This document shows, in pieces, positions 26,346 to 36,700 of a DNA stretch of 64,000 nucleotides (position 1 is the first letter of the stretch; each line of letters begins with the position of its first letter). A model generated the notes under the pieces. It searched no databases. It was not told the DNA's origin and saw only the letters and a program-made list of their open reading frames with translations. The DNA is from Burhinus oedicnemus (taxonomy: Eukaryota; Chordata; Aves; Charadriiformes; Burhinidae), in NCBI GenBank assembly GCA_008921705.1, contig VFFE01005921.1:4488-68487 (forward strand), read 5' to 3'. The position numbers were made by a program, and so were the translations under genes.

Positions 26346-26359
26346 CCGCTAGGGGGCGC
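26346..26359 (+). promoter_or_regulatory. CTCF-like binding motif
   Basis: CCGCTAGGGGGCGC matches the core CTCF consensus CCASYAGRKGGCRS at every position except the third (G for A). It lies inside the CpG island, about 70 bases upstream of the inferred minus-strand transcription start, between the two divergent genes. Occupancy is inference. Confidence 0.5.
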
Positions 26360-26700
26360 GGCGCCGCCGTCCCGTCCGCGACCGCCGGTGGGAACGGGAG
26401 CGGGGCCGGGCTCCGCCGGGCGAGCGCCCGGGTCGGCTAACCGGCAGCCGCCGCTCCTGGCTTACGGGCCGCCGGTAGGAGGGAGCTGGAGCCCTCTCCT
26501 GCCGGGGCAGGAGCGGCTCCGCGGCAGCAGGCGAGAACCCTGCTGCAAAAGCCCAGTCGTTTCCTTGCGTTTTCAGCCCCTTCGTTCCCAGGGCCAGGGG
26601 TTTTACCTCGCGGGGAGGTGCCCGTTGCCTTTGCTGCGGCTCCGAATCATCCCAGAACGGGGGCAGGGGAGAGGCTCTGCCATTGATATGTCGCCGTGAA

Positions 26701-29512
26701 CCTCCGACAGCGGCACAGAAGCCGCGCTGAGCCCCCCCAGCAGCGGTTACTTCAGCAGACGTCCGTCTGCCAGCCCTTCCCTTGCCCGGTCTGCCCCACT
26801 TCACCTGCTGGCGGCCCGTTCGGCTCCCCTCCCAGCCGGGCCCTGCGGGTGGCAGGCCTGTGGAAACACAGCCCACGCCGGGCTCCGTCCTGCCGCGCAG
26901 CCCCAGCAGGGGCGGGTTGCTGGCAGGAAGGCCCGAGGCTGAACCCCTGCTGGAAGAAGAGAGCACGCTTACCGGGGTTTGGTGCCCACAGGTGCTGGGG
27001 AAAGTTCTGCACCTTCTTGACACCTCCCCTCTCTTCATCTGCTATTTACGGCCTCTCCCAAGACAACACTTCTGCATCCAACAGCGCATGCCGGGAATCA
27101 AGAAGGATCTCTTTCTTTGCTTTCCTTTCTCTTCCTTGAATTAACACTTACATTATTCATATTTTGGCATGGAGAGTGAGTGAGCTTTTCTCTCTCTTTT
27201 ATGGGGGGAAGCATATGTAGCGGTACTGGAAAAGTGGAGGGAAGTTTACTTTTCCTGTTTTTCTGCAGTAGCACAGTGATCGTTCATAGTAAAGGCCCAT
27301 AATGGGCTATAGAAATGGCTTACCATCACTTCATAGGATGTAAGACATGAATACGATACATGACAAAACATTCCAAATAAACATTCCCCTTGTAAGCACT
27401 TCAAAACCAAAAAGCAGGAAAAAACTACGTGGTTATCCAGAAGAACATTCCTGAAGACAGGAAGGAAGAGAGCAGGAGCTAGAGCTGCACAAAACCTGCA
27501 GATTTGCACAGCTGCTCTTTTTGTGAAATCTTGGATGCGGGCCAATATTTTCACTCTGTCCCTTCCACCTTTGCATTTTGCTCCAGTTTGACCCACTGGT
27601 GCAGCTCTTCTGGACCTGGAGGGAAAGTCTGGAAACCCACACACCTCTGAAAGAAAAGAGCGGTGAGGACGCTGCCAAGCTGCTCCCTCTGCTCAGAGCA
27701 CTAACGCACCCAAAAAGGTGCAACTCCTGGCCAATCCTTGCTAAAATGGCCTCTCACTGGAGGCTGGTTCACATTTTCAGGTTCGAGCAGTTAATGTTTT
27801 TAAATATTTAGAGGTACTGTTTCATTTCTATGCTATACTTTGTTTCCTTAATTCTCATTCATACATATTTCTCTTTATAACTCTATCAAACCGTAATAAA
27901 AAAACACTACGCTTTTCCTTTGGGGCCTCAGATACACTAATGGGACTGTGCTTGTTTTTTTGTTTATCATGGAATCACAGAAATCAGCATTTACAGACTA
28001 TCTTTTATGTCCAAAGTATCGCACAGACTAATGCCTTTTACATCAGATTTGCTATACTGCATCAAACCACGGATCTATCTAATCCAAGATCCTGTTCCCA
28101 GCACTAGCCAACAGCCGATGCTTCAGAGGAAGTAGATGCCACCAGCTGCCCCCAAAACAGGTACTTTTCTCTTCACAGCCCAGCGCCTGTGACCTACTGG
28201 TCCCATTCTTTTCAGGCTCCAGGTTCTGAACAGGGAGGTGAAATATTTTCCTTTTTTTACATGTGTCGGTAAAGGAAAATCTGGAGCTGCTACCATCAGA
28301 GCACCTCTCCCCCAGGTGAAAAACTTACAATCTCAACCCAGGTATTTTGGAACAATTTTCCTGCTGTTCAAAGGCTTTTGGGTTGCTTGAATAGAAATGA
28401 AAAGAAATAATTCATTGAAACATTTAATTTTGGGTAGCAGAAATTTTGAAGCATGAAAGCTGCCAAACTTCACTGGAAGGTCAAAGCACGCTTATTCTGA
28501 GCAGCCCCATCTGATTAAACAATTAATTTCTTATCCGGTGGTTATGGATGTTGCTTTTATTGCACAGAAGGAGTATTACTATCACAGGAGTCCTAGCTCA
28601 TCAATACGCTCCTTCCTGGCAGAGACGTTGACAGGCATTTGGTCAGGCTGCAACTCACTGGCAGGGGGCTGGGGGAAGAGGGCGGCCCATACATGGGGGC
28701 AGTGGGGCACCCCACACCACATTTCACCCTGGTCCCCTTGGCAAACCCACTGCAGTGGGATGGTGGGGAAGGCAGGGCTGCTCATGCCCTGGGGAGAAGC
28801 CCCATTTTACAGCAATACAAAGCATTTCTCCTAGTGCGGTGAACGCACACTGTTCTGCACGCCTTGACAGTCCCCCCAACAGGGAGAGCTGCTGCTCTCC
28901 AGATGCAGACCTGCCACTGGATTATTCAGATGAAAGAAACATCTTTTTAATCCCAGCCGTGAAATTTGTATCCTCTCCTTCAAACTGCTGAAAGCCCTTC
29001 ACATCATCGTGATAACAAATGATACCTTTCACCCTCACCTACACACCTGCCCATCCCTTCCATCCCATGATGGACTTCACAGGTTATCGATGTCTGTCCA
29101 GGCACCACATATCTAACATGACCCCAATTTTGAGTTAATTTCCCTTCTGAGAGAGAAGCCACAGATAAAATATGATTCCTGATGGTAGTGCTCAGCTGGA
29201 AAAGGTCTTGTGACAGTCTAAGCGCTATCACAGGAGAAAATACAGCCTAAGAGATAACGTTACCTCAGGCTGTGATACAACCCATCCTTGCTCATGAGCC
29301 CCTGGTAATGTCACCATCCTGTGTGACGCCCTGCTCCCCAGCGCTATGTGCTCCTGCGGACAAGGAGGGAGTGCTGTACCTGCTCCATGCCATTTGCTCT
29401 CTCCTGCATAGAGCTGCCCAGCCAGCAAGGCGAAGACTGAGACAGTTTCCCTGCAAGTACAAGCTGCCACAGAGACCCTTCAGCACCCAGCTCAGCCACC
29501 AAAGACTTCCTG
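26701..29512. other. Intergenic, GC-rich shore then ordinary DNA
   Basis: GC-rich until about 27000, with a minus-strand donor-like CCCCG/GTAAGC whose exon side ends at 26973, then AT-richer DNA. It holds the ancient repeat near 28.1 kb. No gene is recognised. Confidence 0.5.
28050..28190. repeat. Probable ancient amniote interspersed repeat (CR1/L3-type)
   Basis: The stretch containing GGATCTATCTAATCCAAGAT, CCTGTTCCCAGCACTAGCCA and GATGCTTCAGAGGAAG resembles an old dispersed repeat tail (form: ATCTAGTCCAGTATCCTG...GCCAATAGCAGATGC) that I recall from reptile and bird genomes. It is strongly diverged. Family and orientation are uncertain. Confidence 0.42.
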
Positions 29513-29517
29513 GCTTC
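29513..29517. repeat. Left target-site duplication of the solo LTR
   Basis: GCTTC immediately precedes the LTR start and is matched exactly at 30630-30634. Confidence 0.85.
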
Positions 29518-30629
29518 TGTGGTGGGTTGACCCTGGCTGGATGCCAGGTGCCCACCAAAGCCACTCTATCACTCCCCTCCTCAGCTGTCCATTCTTTGGA
29601 CACGGGAGAGAAAACATAATGAAAGGCTCATGGGTCAAGATAAGGGCAGGGAGAGATCATTCGTCAATCACTGTCACAGGCAAAACAGACTCAACTTGGG
29701 GAAATTAGTTTAATTTATTACCAACCAAATCAGAGTAGGGTAAGGAGAAATAAAAACTAAATCTTAAAACACCTTCCCCCCACCCCTCCCTTCCTCCCGG
29801 GCTTAACTTTCCTCCTGATTTTTCTCTACCTCCTTCCTCCTCACAGTGCAGGGGGATGGGGAATGGAAGTTGCAGCCAGTTCATCACACGTTGTCTCTGC
29901 TGCTCGTTCCTCCTCAAGGGGGAGGACTCCTCACCCTCTTCCTCTGCTCCAGTGTAGGGTCCCTCCCATGGGAGACAGTCCTCCACAAACTTCTCCAATG
30001 TGAGTCCTTCCCACGGGCTACAGTTCTTCATGAACTGCTCCAGCGTGGGTCCCCTGTGGGGTCACAAGTCCTGCCAGCAAACCTGCTCCAGTGTGGGCTC
30101 CTCTCTCCATGGGTCCACAGGTCCTGCCAGGTGCCTGCTCCAGTGCAGGCTTCCCATGGGGTCACCTTTGGGCATCCACCTGGTCCGGCATGGGGTCCTC
30201 CATGGGCTGCAAGTGGATATCTGCTCCACCATGGACCTCCACGGGCTGCAGGGGGACAGCCTGCATGACATGGTCTTCACCACGGGCTGCAGGAGAATCT
30301 CTGCTCTGGCACCTGGAGCACCTCCTTCCCTCCTTCTTCACTGACCTTGGTGTCTGCAGAGTTGTTTTTCTCACATATTCTCACTCCTCTTTCCAGCTGC
30401 AATTGCTGTTCTGCAGTTTTGTTTGGGTTTTTTTTCCCCTTCTTAAATATGTTCTCACAGGGGTGCTACCACCGTCAGTGATGGGCTCAGCCTTGGCCAA
30501 CAGCGGGTCCCTCTTGGAGCCAGCTGGCATTGGCTCTATCGGACATGGGGGAAGCTTCTAGCAGCTTCTCACAGAAGCCACCCTGTAGCCCCCCCTGCTA
30601 CCAAAACACCTCTGCGCAAACCCAATACA
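29518..30629 (-). mobile_element. Solo LTR of an ERVL-like endogenous retrovirus
   Basis: A 1,112-base element begins TGTGGTGGG and ends CCAATACA, so it has the TG...CA ends of an LTR. It is flanked by a perfect 5-base duplication GCTTC (29513-29517 and 30630-30634). Five bases is the usual target duplication of ERVL-type elements. I recognise the sequence as an LTR family widespread in bird genomes. Its likely orientation is minus, because on that strand a TATA-like TATTTAAG (30449-30442) lies about 180 bases from the start and an AATAAA signal (29719-29714) about 200 bases before the end. No internal viral genes or second LTR are present, so it is a solo LTR left by recombination. It lies 3.2 kb upstream of the 26-kb CpG island promoter, in the same orientation. 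Confidence 0.9.
29945..30300. repeat. Degenerate internal repeats within the LTR
   Basis: The central LTR contains several imperfect copies, spaced roughly 45-60 bases, of a unit built from CTGCTCCAGTGTGGG and then a CCCACGGGCTGCAG-like block. Copies are visible near 29947, 29990, 30038, 30085, 30136, 30185 and 30222-30290. Confidence 0.6.
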
Positions 30630-30634
30630 GCTTC
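30630..30634. repeat. Right target-site duplication of the solo LTR
   Basis: GCTTC immediately follows the terminal CA of the LTR and is identical to 29513-29517. Confidence 0.85.
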
Positions 30635-30678
30635 ACAGGGCTCCCTCACAAACCTTTTCTTCTTCTTTCTTTCTTCTT

Positions 30679-30705
30679 TTTCGGAGCTGTGAGACAGCTC
30701 CGAAA
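30679..30705. repeat. Perfect 12-bp inverted repeat with 3-nt loop
   Basis: The arms TTTCGGAGCTGT and ACAGCTCCGAAA flank the loop GAG. A pyrimidine-rich tract precedes the hairpin. It lies 45 bases beyond the LTR duplication, so it is not part of the LTR. No function is assigned. Confidence 0.8.
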
Positions 30706-33700
30706 CTCTTACGACTAAGACGCAGGAGAGCTACCCACCTTTGGCTGCTTCCATCAATCCCCCAGGTCCAGATTCCAGTGTGAAAGCAGGTAGCTGGCAT
30801 CACACCAGAAGTGCTTTTTGTTCCTCGGAGCCAGCAGCATGCCAGGCATGATTCTAGCAAACAGCATCCCCCACTTGGGTGTACATGACAGCCACACGTG
30901 CTCTTGCTCCTTTGCCTTCTTGCTGATAACACTTATGTGACCTATTCATTGGCAACTTGTTTGAAGTGGGATTTCTGCAGCAGTAAATCAGCTTTTAAGT
31001 GCTCCTGGAATCCCCACAGCCCATTAGCTTCCTGTACAGTTTACCTCTCCTGTTTTGCTTTGTTTTCTTCCATTCCCTCCTGCACACGCCTTCTGTTCTG
31101 CCAGCCCCCCATTGCAGTTCCAGGGTCATACACTGGAACCCACTCATATTTTTCACATTTAGCAGGGTGTTACTTATTTATTAATACTCAGAGTAGATGT
31201 AAATAGAAAAGCTAATCTCGAAAAGAGTACTGAAGCAACATGGGCAAAACAACAGTAAACCAGAAAACTTGGCACACCATCCCCCTTCCTACCTTGCTGA
31301 AGCACGGCAAGAGCAGAGGGGATGATGCCGAGCCCCTCGTCTCCAAATCCCTTTAGCCCTCTCTCTGCGCAGTTCATAGCCTGCTGATAAAAGACAGCTG
31401 AGGCTAAACCAGGCTACGAGCATCATCCCTGTCATGACATTTCCCTTCCCGGAGCACCGCCAGTATTGACTGCACTGAGATAATTTCCCTTTCTGTGACT
31501 TGAAATGCAGCGTGCAGCTGTGGAGCAGCCGCCGGGGCTGTCACACCGTCATGGGAGCCAGAAGACCCAGCTTGCAGCCTGGGAGCTTACAGGGATTTGG
31601 GGCTTGAAGCTGTACAACATTTGCTCTGTACATACAGGCCTGTACCAAAGGAGCGCAGAAAAAAAAAAAAAATCTCCTGGAAACTACCCAGAGCTTTTCT
31701 CTCTGAGGGAAACAAATGAGGCCTTAATTAATTTTCTTTCAAATACAGCAAATTGACTTCTGCTCCAGTTGTGCTAGATTCAAGCCGCACAGCACAATGG
31801 TATTAATTCCACTTCACTTAAGGACTAAATGTTCAGAGCAAGGAAAAGGGAGTTTCCTGTAGGTCTTGCTCATGTTGGAGTCAACAACTACAGCACCCTA
31901 GTTTTCACAGGAGCGGCTTCTTCAGAGCCTGCATTTCTGAGGTTGGCTGTGGCATGCCTCTGGGTTAGCACAGCAAAATACAGGATACGCTGAAGGCATC
32001 GGCTGAGCAAGTTGCCTGGTCCCTTGCATATTTTTGAAGATCTGCCACATCCTGCCTCAAATTTCATTTTACAGGCTCAAAGATCAAAACTCTTTTAGTG
32101 TCCTGTCCTAAGGCTAGCTTACTAGTTTGCTGATCATCCTAACTGGCTCAAACTTCATTTAATCTCTCTTAACACTGAAGTCCTGCTTGCAGGACTTCCC
32201 AACACCAGAATAACAAGCAGCATTCTGGACAGGGTCTCCTCGCTGCCTCACAAACCAGTGGCGTACTCCCTCATCTCTACCAGAGACAATCTGCCCAGTA
32301 ACCCAGAAAATCACACCGACCTTCTTGGCATTTGCTTGATATGGGTAACTCAGAGCCCCCCTGCAATCAGCACCCACCCCTTGTCCAAGAAACGTACGCC
32401 CGGACCCCAGCAGAACGATCTGCCTGGGCACAGCGCCGCTGTACAGCAGCCATCCTGCACGGGTCTCTCACCATGGTATTCCACAGTGCCACGGACCTGT
32501 ACCGGCGTGTCCAGCACCACCTCAGGAATCACATCCCTACGCTGTGCTAAAAAACAGGAAAAAAAGGTACAACAAAACACAAATTACTCTGTCCAGTGAA
32601 ACTGTTGGCGTAAGCAGGGAAACTGCAGAATCTGACTTATGTACACATATATATGAAACACCAGTTCTACACAACTGTTACAGGAAAATATCCATCCTAC
32701 TCCAGTTAGTATCTGTTCAGTGATACAGTAGCTGTATCATTGCCTACGTGCTACAATAAAGAGGTACAGAGAATCCCATTTTGGTTGTCTGAGAGAGCCT
32801 TTCAAAGAGGCTGAAGGACAAGATCTCATTCACTGTAAAATCCTGTGATTAATTTAAATTACCTTCCAACCATCTTGAGATCCTCCTGCTGCCAAATTTA
32901 TCTAATATATTTAATATACGGCTTCATTATCACATTGGCTATGCACTGCTTAGGGAAGCTGCCATTATTCCTCTTCACAGATGGAAGAGGGAGGCCCAGA
33001 TCCTCAAATGTACCCAGTTATAGCATTTATTTAGGTAAAAAAGTGACAAAGCAAAGAATAAAACCTGTTCCTGTCTAACACCCATTGTCCTCAAGCATTC
33101 TGTTTTTCCAATGAGAACTTCGTTTGCCAGGTTCTCCTGTGAAAAGCAGACTGATTTACTTTTGGCTTCTTCTTTCATTATCAACTTTGAAAATTAAATT
33201 AAGAAAGTCAGGCATCTTTTAACTTCTTCAAAATGAAGGGTAGCTGTAAAAGTCTTTCTAGGTTTTTGTTACGGGACATTTTTTAATTTCTTGGATTCCC
33301 ATCTGTTTCTTCCACATGTTGTTGCATTGTTTGGCTACTTACGGTGACTCTGTACACCTCAAGGAAGCAGTAAATCTTTATTTTCTTTCCTTTCTATAAA
33401 AACTCAGCCCTTTTCAAGTTGCAAAGCTGCATATTAAAATGACTGTCTGCTGACTTTCATATTTTCTGAGGCAACATCTGGCATAAAAACTGATTGCAAA
33501 TATGATCAGAGTAAGGAAGATTTCCTTCCAGCAGTCTTCCAGCTGGCTTTATTCCCAGATATAAACCCAATGGAAAAGAAAAATCTATTTGGCATTGTCT
33601 CCAGTTGCAGTCTCTCACTCTTCAGGTAGAACAGTCTCCCTTCCCAGGGAGGTTTTGATGGCATGGCATTCAGATGACGGGATCTGAACTGCACTGGAAC

Positions 33701-36700
33701 TGGTACGGCCTCCGGGGTTCAGGACAGATGCTCTCTGATGCTTAAGGAAGTAGGAATCCCAGCTCTTGCTGTAGATAATAAGAGAGTTTATCCCTCCAAA
33801 GTCTAAACATGCAGATATAGATATAATTTTGAGGAATTTTAATGTAATCCTACCATTATGAGTAGTAGGCTTCAGCTGCAGACATTCACCTGTAATTGAG
33901 TTATTCATAAGGGGGCTGGCTGTAGTCAAGGCAGACTCGGTAGCTTGGATTATTGTTAAACAGTGTTAAAACAGCAGGGGCAAGTCAGCCCTGGGCGACC
34001 GCCTCGCTGGGCCTAATGTGGGTGCGTGATGCGACTCTGCCTGTGTGCGATCGCTCCGCCCCCACGAGTGTGATATTCATCTTTCAGTTCTCCTGAGTTC
34101 GGGAGGCAGGCATCATGGGCTTAACACTTCTTTGCCTTTCTCCTCAGGCCATAATGTACATCCATGCAGGCTGAATGCAAAGCCCCCATATACGTCTTTT
34201 ACACTCCATAAGCATGGGTGTATGGCTAACGAAGTGAGGAAGGGTCCAGCTCCCAACTCCTGACTCCTCTCTCATGCTCTCTGCCGTGCTTCGCTCCCAG
34301 ATGAGAGCAGAAGCAAACAGCAAATCTCTTCCTTCTGTCTACAAGGTCTTTGGCACCGCACCATCAGGCAAGATCCAATACAATCGAGGAATGGAAGAGT
34401 AGCTCATATTTAGATGGGAACATTGAATACTGTACCCTGGAAAACTATGTTTTGGTGTGGCTTCTGATAGGGTAAGGAGGAGTGATATGAGATTTTTGCA
34501 GTTCTGCTAAAAATACCTAAAGTCCATGCCATGATCGAGGTAGAAATCATACAGAAAGAGAAAGAAACTGTTACTATTCAGCTAATAAACACCTCAGATT
34601 ACTTAAAACTAAAATAATTCAAAATCTCCAGTTTTTTTTTTAACAGGTTTTTTCTGTTTCATTACACTTTGCATTTTACTTCCCCTGAAGAACGTCACCA
34701 GCAATGTCATATTTCCCACTGTTCTTCAACAGCTTCATGTTGTGATTTCCAGGCTGTGCCAGAATAAATAGCTCAGCTTGGAAACTGAAGCGGCATGCAA
34801 GACTGATCATTTGCTCAAAACAAACAGTTTTCAAGTAAATGAACGGAACGTAATTGCATTTCAGCTTCAGCTTGAAAATGTAACGAGTGGTAGCATGTAA
34901 TCTTCCTGTTGAGTTTACACTCAATGGCACTTGCTTATTAGAGATGATTCTGGGTCACTGCACTATTTGTACATGGATAGTAGCTCACGGAAATGTAGTT
35001 TTTAGTCCTGCACAGACCACTCTAACGGTGTACTCTGACTTCTCATATAACAAAGACTTCCTCGTACTAATTTCCGAGTGATTCATGTATTTGTTTATCT
35101 CATCTTAAGTTTGCTGTGTGACGCCAGAGCCAAATCTATCCTCCATGATTCACCATGTGCAAGGGCTCCATAACTCTCTCAAGACCCATGAGCTCTCCAT
35201 AGGAAGCCAAGCCTGACCAGGAGAACTGAGTGCATGAAGTTCAGCAGCCACATCTCAGATTTGGTTTGGGCCAAAATATGCCAGTATTCTAATTTCTCCA
35301 GAAATAACCACTGACAACAGAATATCCCCAAAATAACCACTGGCAACAGAATATCCCTAAAAGCAAATAAAATCTGCTTTCACATCTATACTTGTTTCCA
35401 TGGAAATATGTAGTGACAAGGTTTTTTCCCCTCACTTTCAAAATTTTCTCTGCCAGCCCTGGTAACTGCATAGGTTTACCCAAATACTAAGACTACTGCA
35501 GATGTGCCAAACTTGCACAAAGCCAGATAGAGTTGTTCAGCATGACCCCAAGAAAGCACCCATGCAGCAACACTGCTGCCAGTCCTTAATACAGAGAGCA
35601 CTAACTGTCTGGAGATCCTTTCAGCCAGGGACAAATGAAACCTTTTTGTTACTGAGGACCAAGCGTTTTCGATGAGATACCAAACAGCACGCACCATAGT
35701 GTCACCCAGCACGATGAACACTAATAACAAGCCACCATCAGCACAGTCCACATGCTGGCCTTAGACTCCAGCTTTAAATTACAGTGAAGGATGTAGTATT
35801 TGTAGCGCAAGTCTGTCCCCAGTGGCTGCCAAACATTTTGCTTCTGCGAGTACCTCTCTGCATTGTCCCTCACCATATGTCGCAGTCTCCAGCTGCCTCC
35901 TCACGCCCCGTCTCTTCTCCGCTTCCCTGCTCTGCGCATCCACCCCAGACAGAAGCTCCATGTCCCTAGAGACACACGTGACGTGGCTGAGGCCCAGCCA
36001 CAGATGACAACATTAAGCAGAGCCTCTGGGCTGTGAGCGGTGGGGACGGTGCCTTGGCTTTGGGCAGTTGCTTTGAAGTCGCTCAGGGTGCTGCACACTC
36101 ACTGCACTGGAACAGCCTGGCAGGGGGCTGCAGAACAACGACCCAGGGGAGGAGGGAGGCTTTGCCCGCATCCCCCCACCAGGCAGTTTGTGGCAGCAGC
36201 AGGAGGAAAGCAAACATCCATCCTGCTGCCCACGGAGGAAGGGAAAGGCAGGCCGTGCCAGGGCTGCCGGCAGAGCAGAAGTAGGGAGTGACAAAAGCAA
36301 AAGGCAAAGCGAGGAGCCAACACCGAAATCTCCCAGAGGACTTTGGCTTTTTTCAGGTTGTCAGATGGACATTGTGGCATGCTGGTTTTCAGTCCTTGGC
36401 TACCAGGCAAGCCCAGCGTATAAAGGCTCAGAGGACTTTACGTTCAGCATTAGCTCAGAGCGGGCTGCAAAATCACTCAGGTGGAGCGGCTGCAGGACTG
36501 TAAACAAAGGATTACGGCGTGTGGCAAGGGGCTGTTTACAGGGGAGGGACCAAGACTATCATGGGGATGGGGATCAGCAAGACTTTAGACTCAGCACCTC
36601 ATTAAAGTTTTAAACTAGTTCTTAAACCACCCAGCTGACAGAAGAAGGCTGTGCTGGAGAGGCTCTGGTGTGTCTGGGAGGGGTGCAGGAGCTGCCTCTG

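Larger units (their letters stand above)
25430..26700 (-). promoter_or_regulatory. SUSD6: CpG island, putative SUSD6 promoter region
   Basis: This is a CpG-dense, GC-rich block in otherwise AT-richer DNA. Its densest part is about 25700-26420, and GC-rich sequence trails to about 27000. Minus-strand elements include a TATA-like TTTAA within CCTTTAAGG (26306-26314), a GC box (about 26293-26302), a CACGTG E-box (26288-26293) and a GTGAG splice donor at 26065-26061. Donor-like CAG/GT sites on the plus strand (25683/25684 and 25903/25904) mean that bidirectional transcription is possible. Assignment to SUSD6 rests on position: in human 14q24.1 SUSD6 lies next to and divergent from CCDC177, which is the arrangement here. 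No SUSD6 coding sequence was seen. Confidence 0.6.

Noticed and set aside
26349..27038. 229-codon minus-strand frame at the CpG island
   Set aside because: Low stop density in GC-rich sequence explains it. The Arg/Pro/Gly/Ser composition has no recognisable domain, and it lies upstream of the proposed promoter.
28662..28676. CTGGCAGGGGGCTG as a CTCF site (also near 36117-36130)
   Set aside because: Deviates from the consensus at three positions, clearly weaker than the site at 26346.
30091..30561. Overlapping open frames of 100-156 codons on both strands
   Set aside because: They lie within the solo LTR and result from its GC-rich internal repeats; an LTR encodes no protein.
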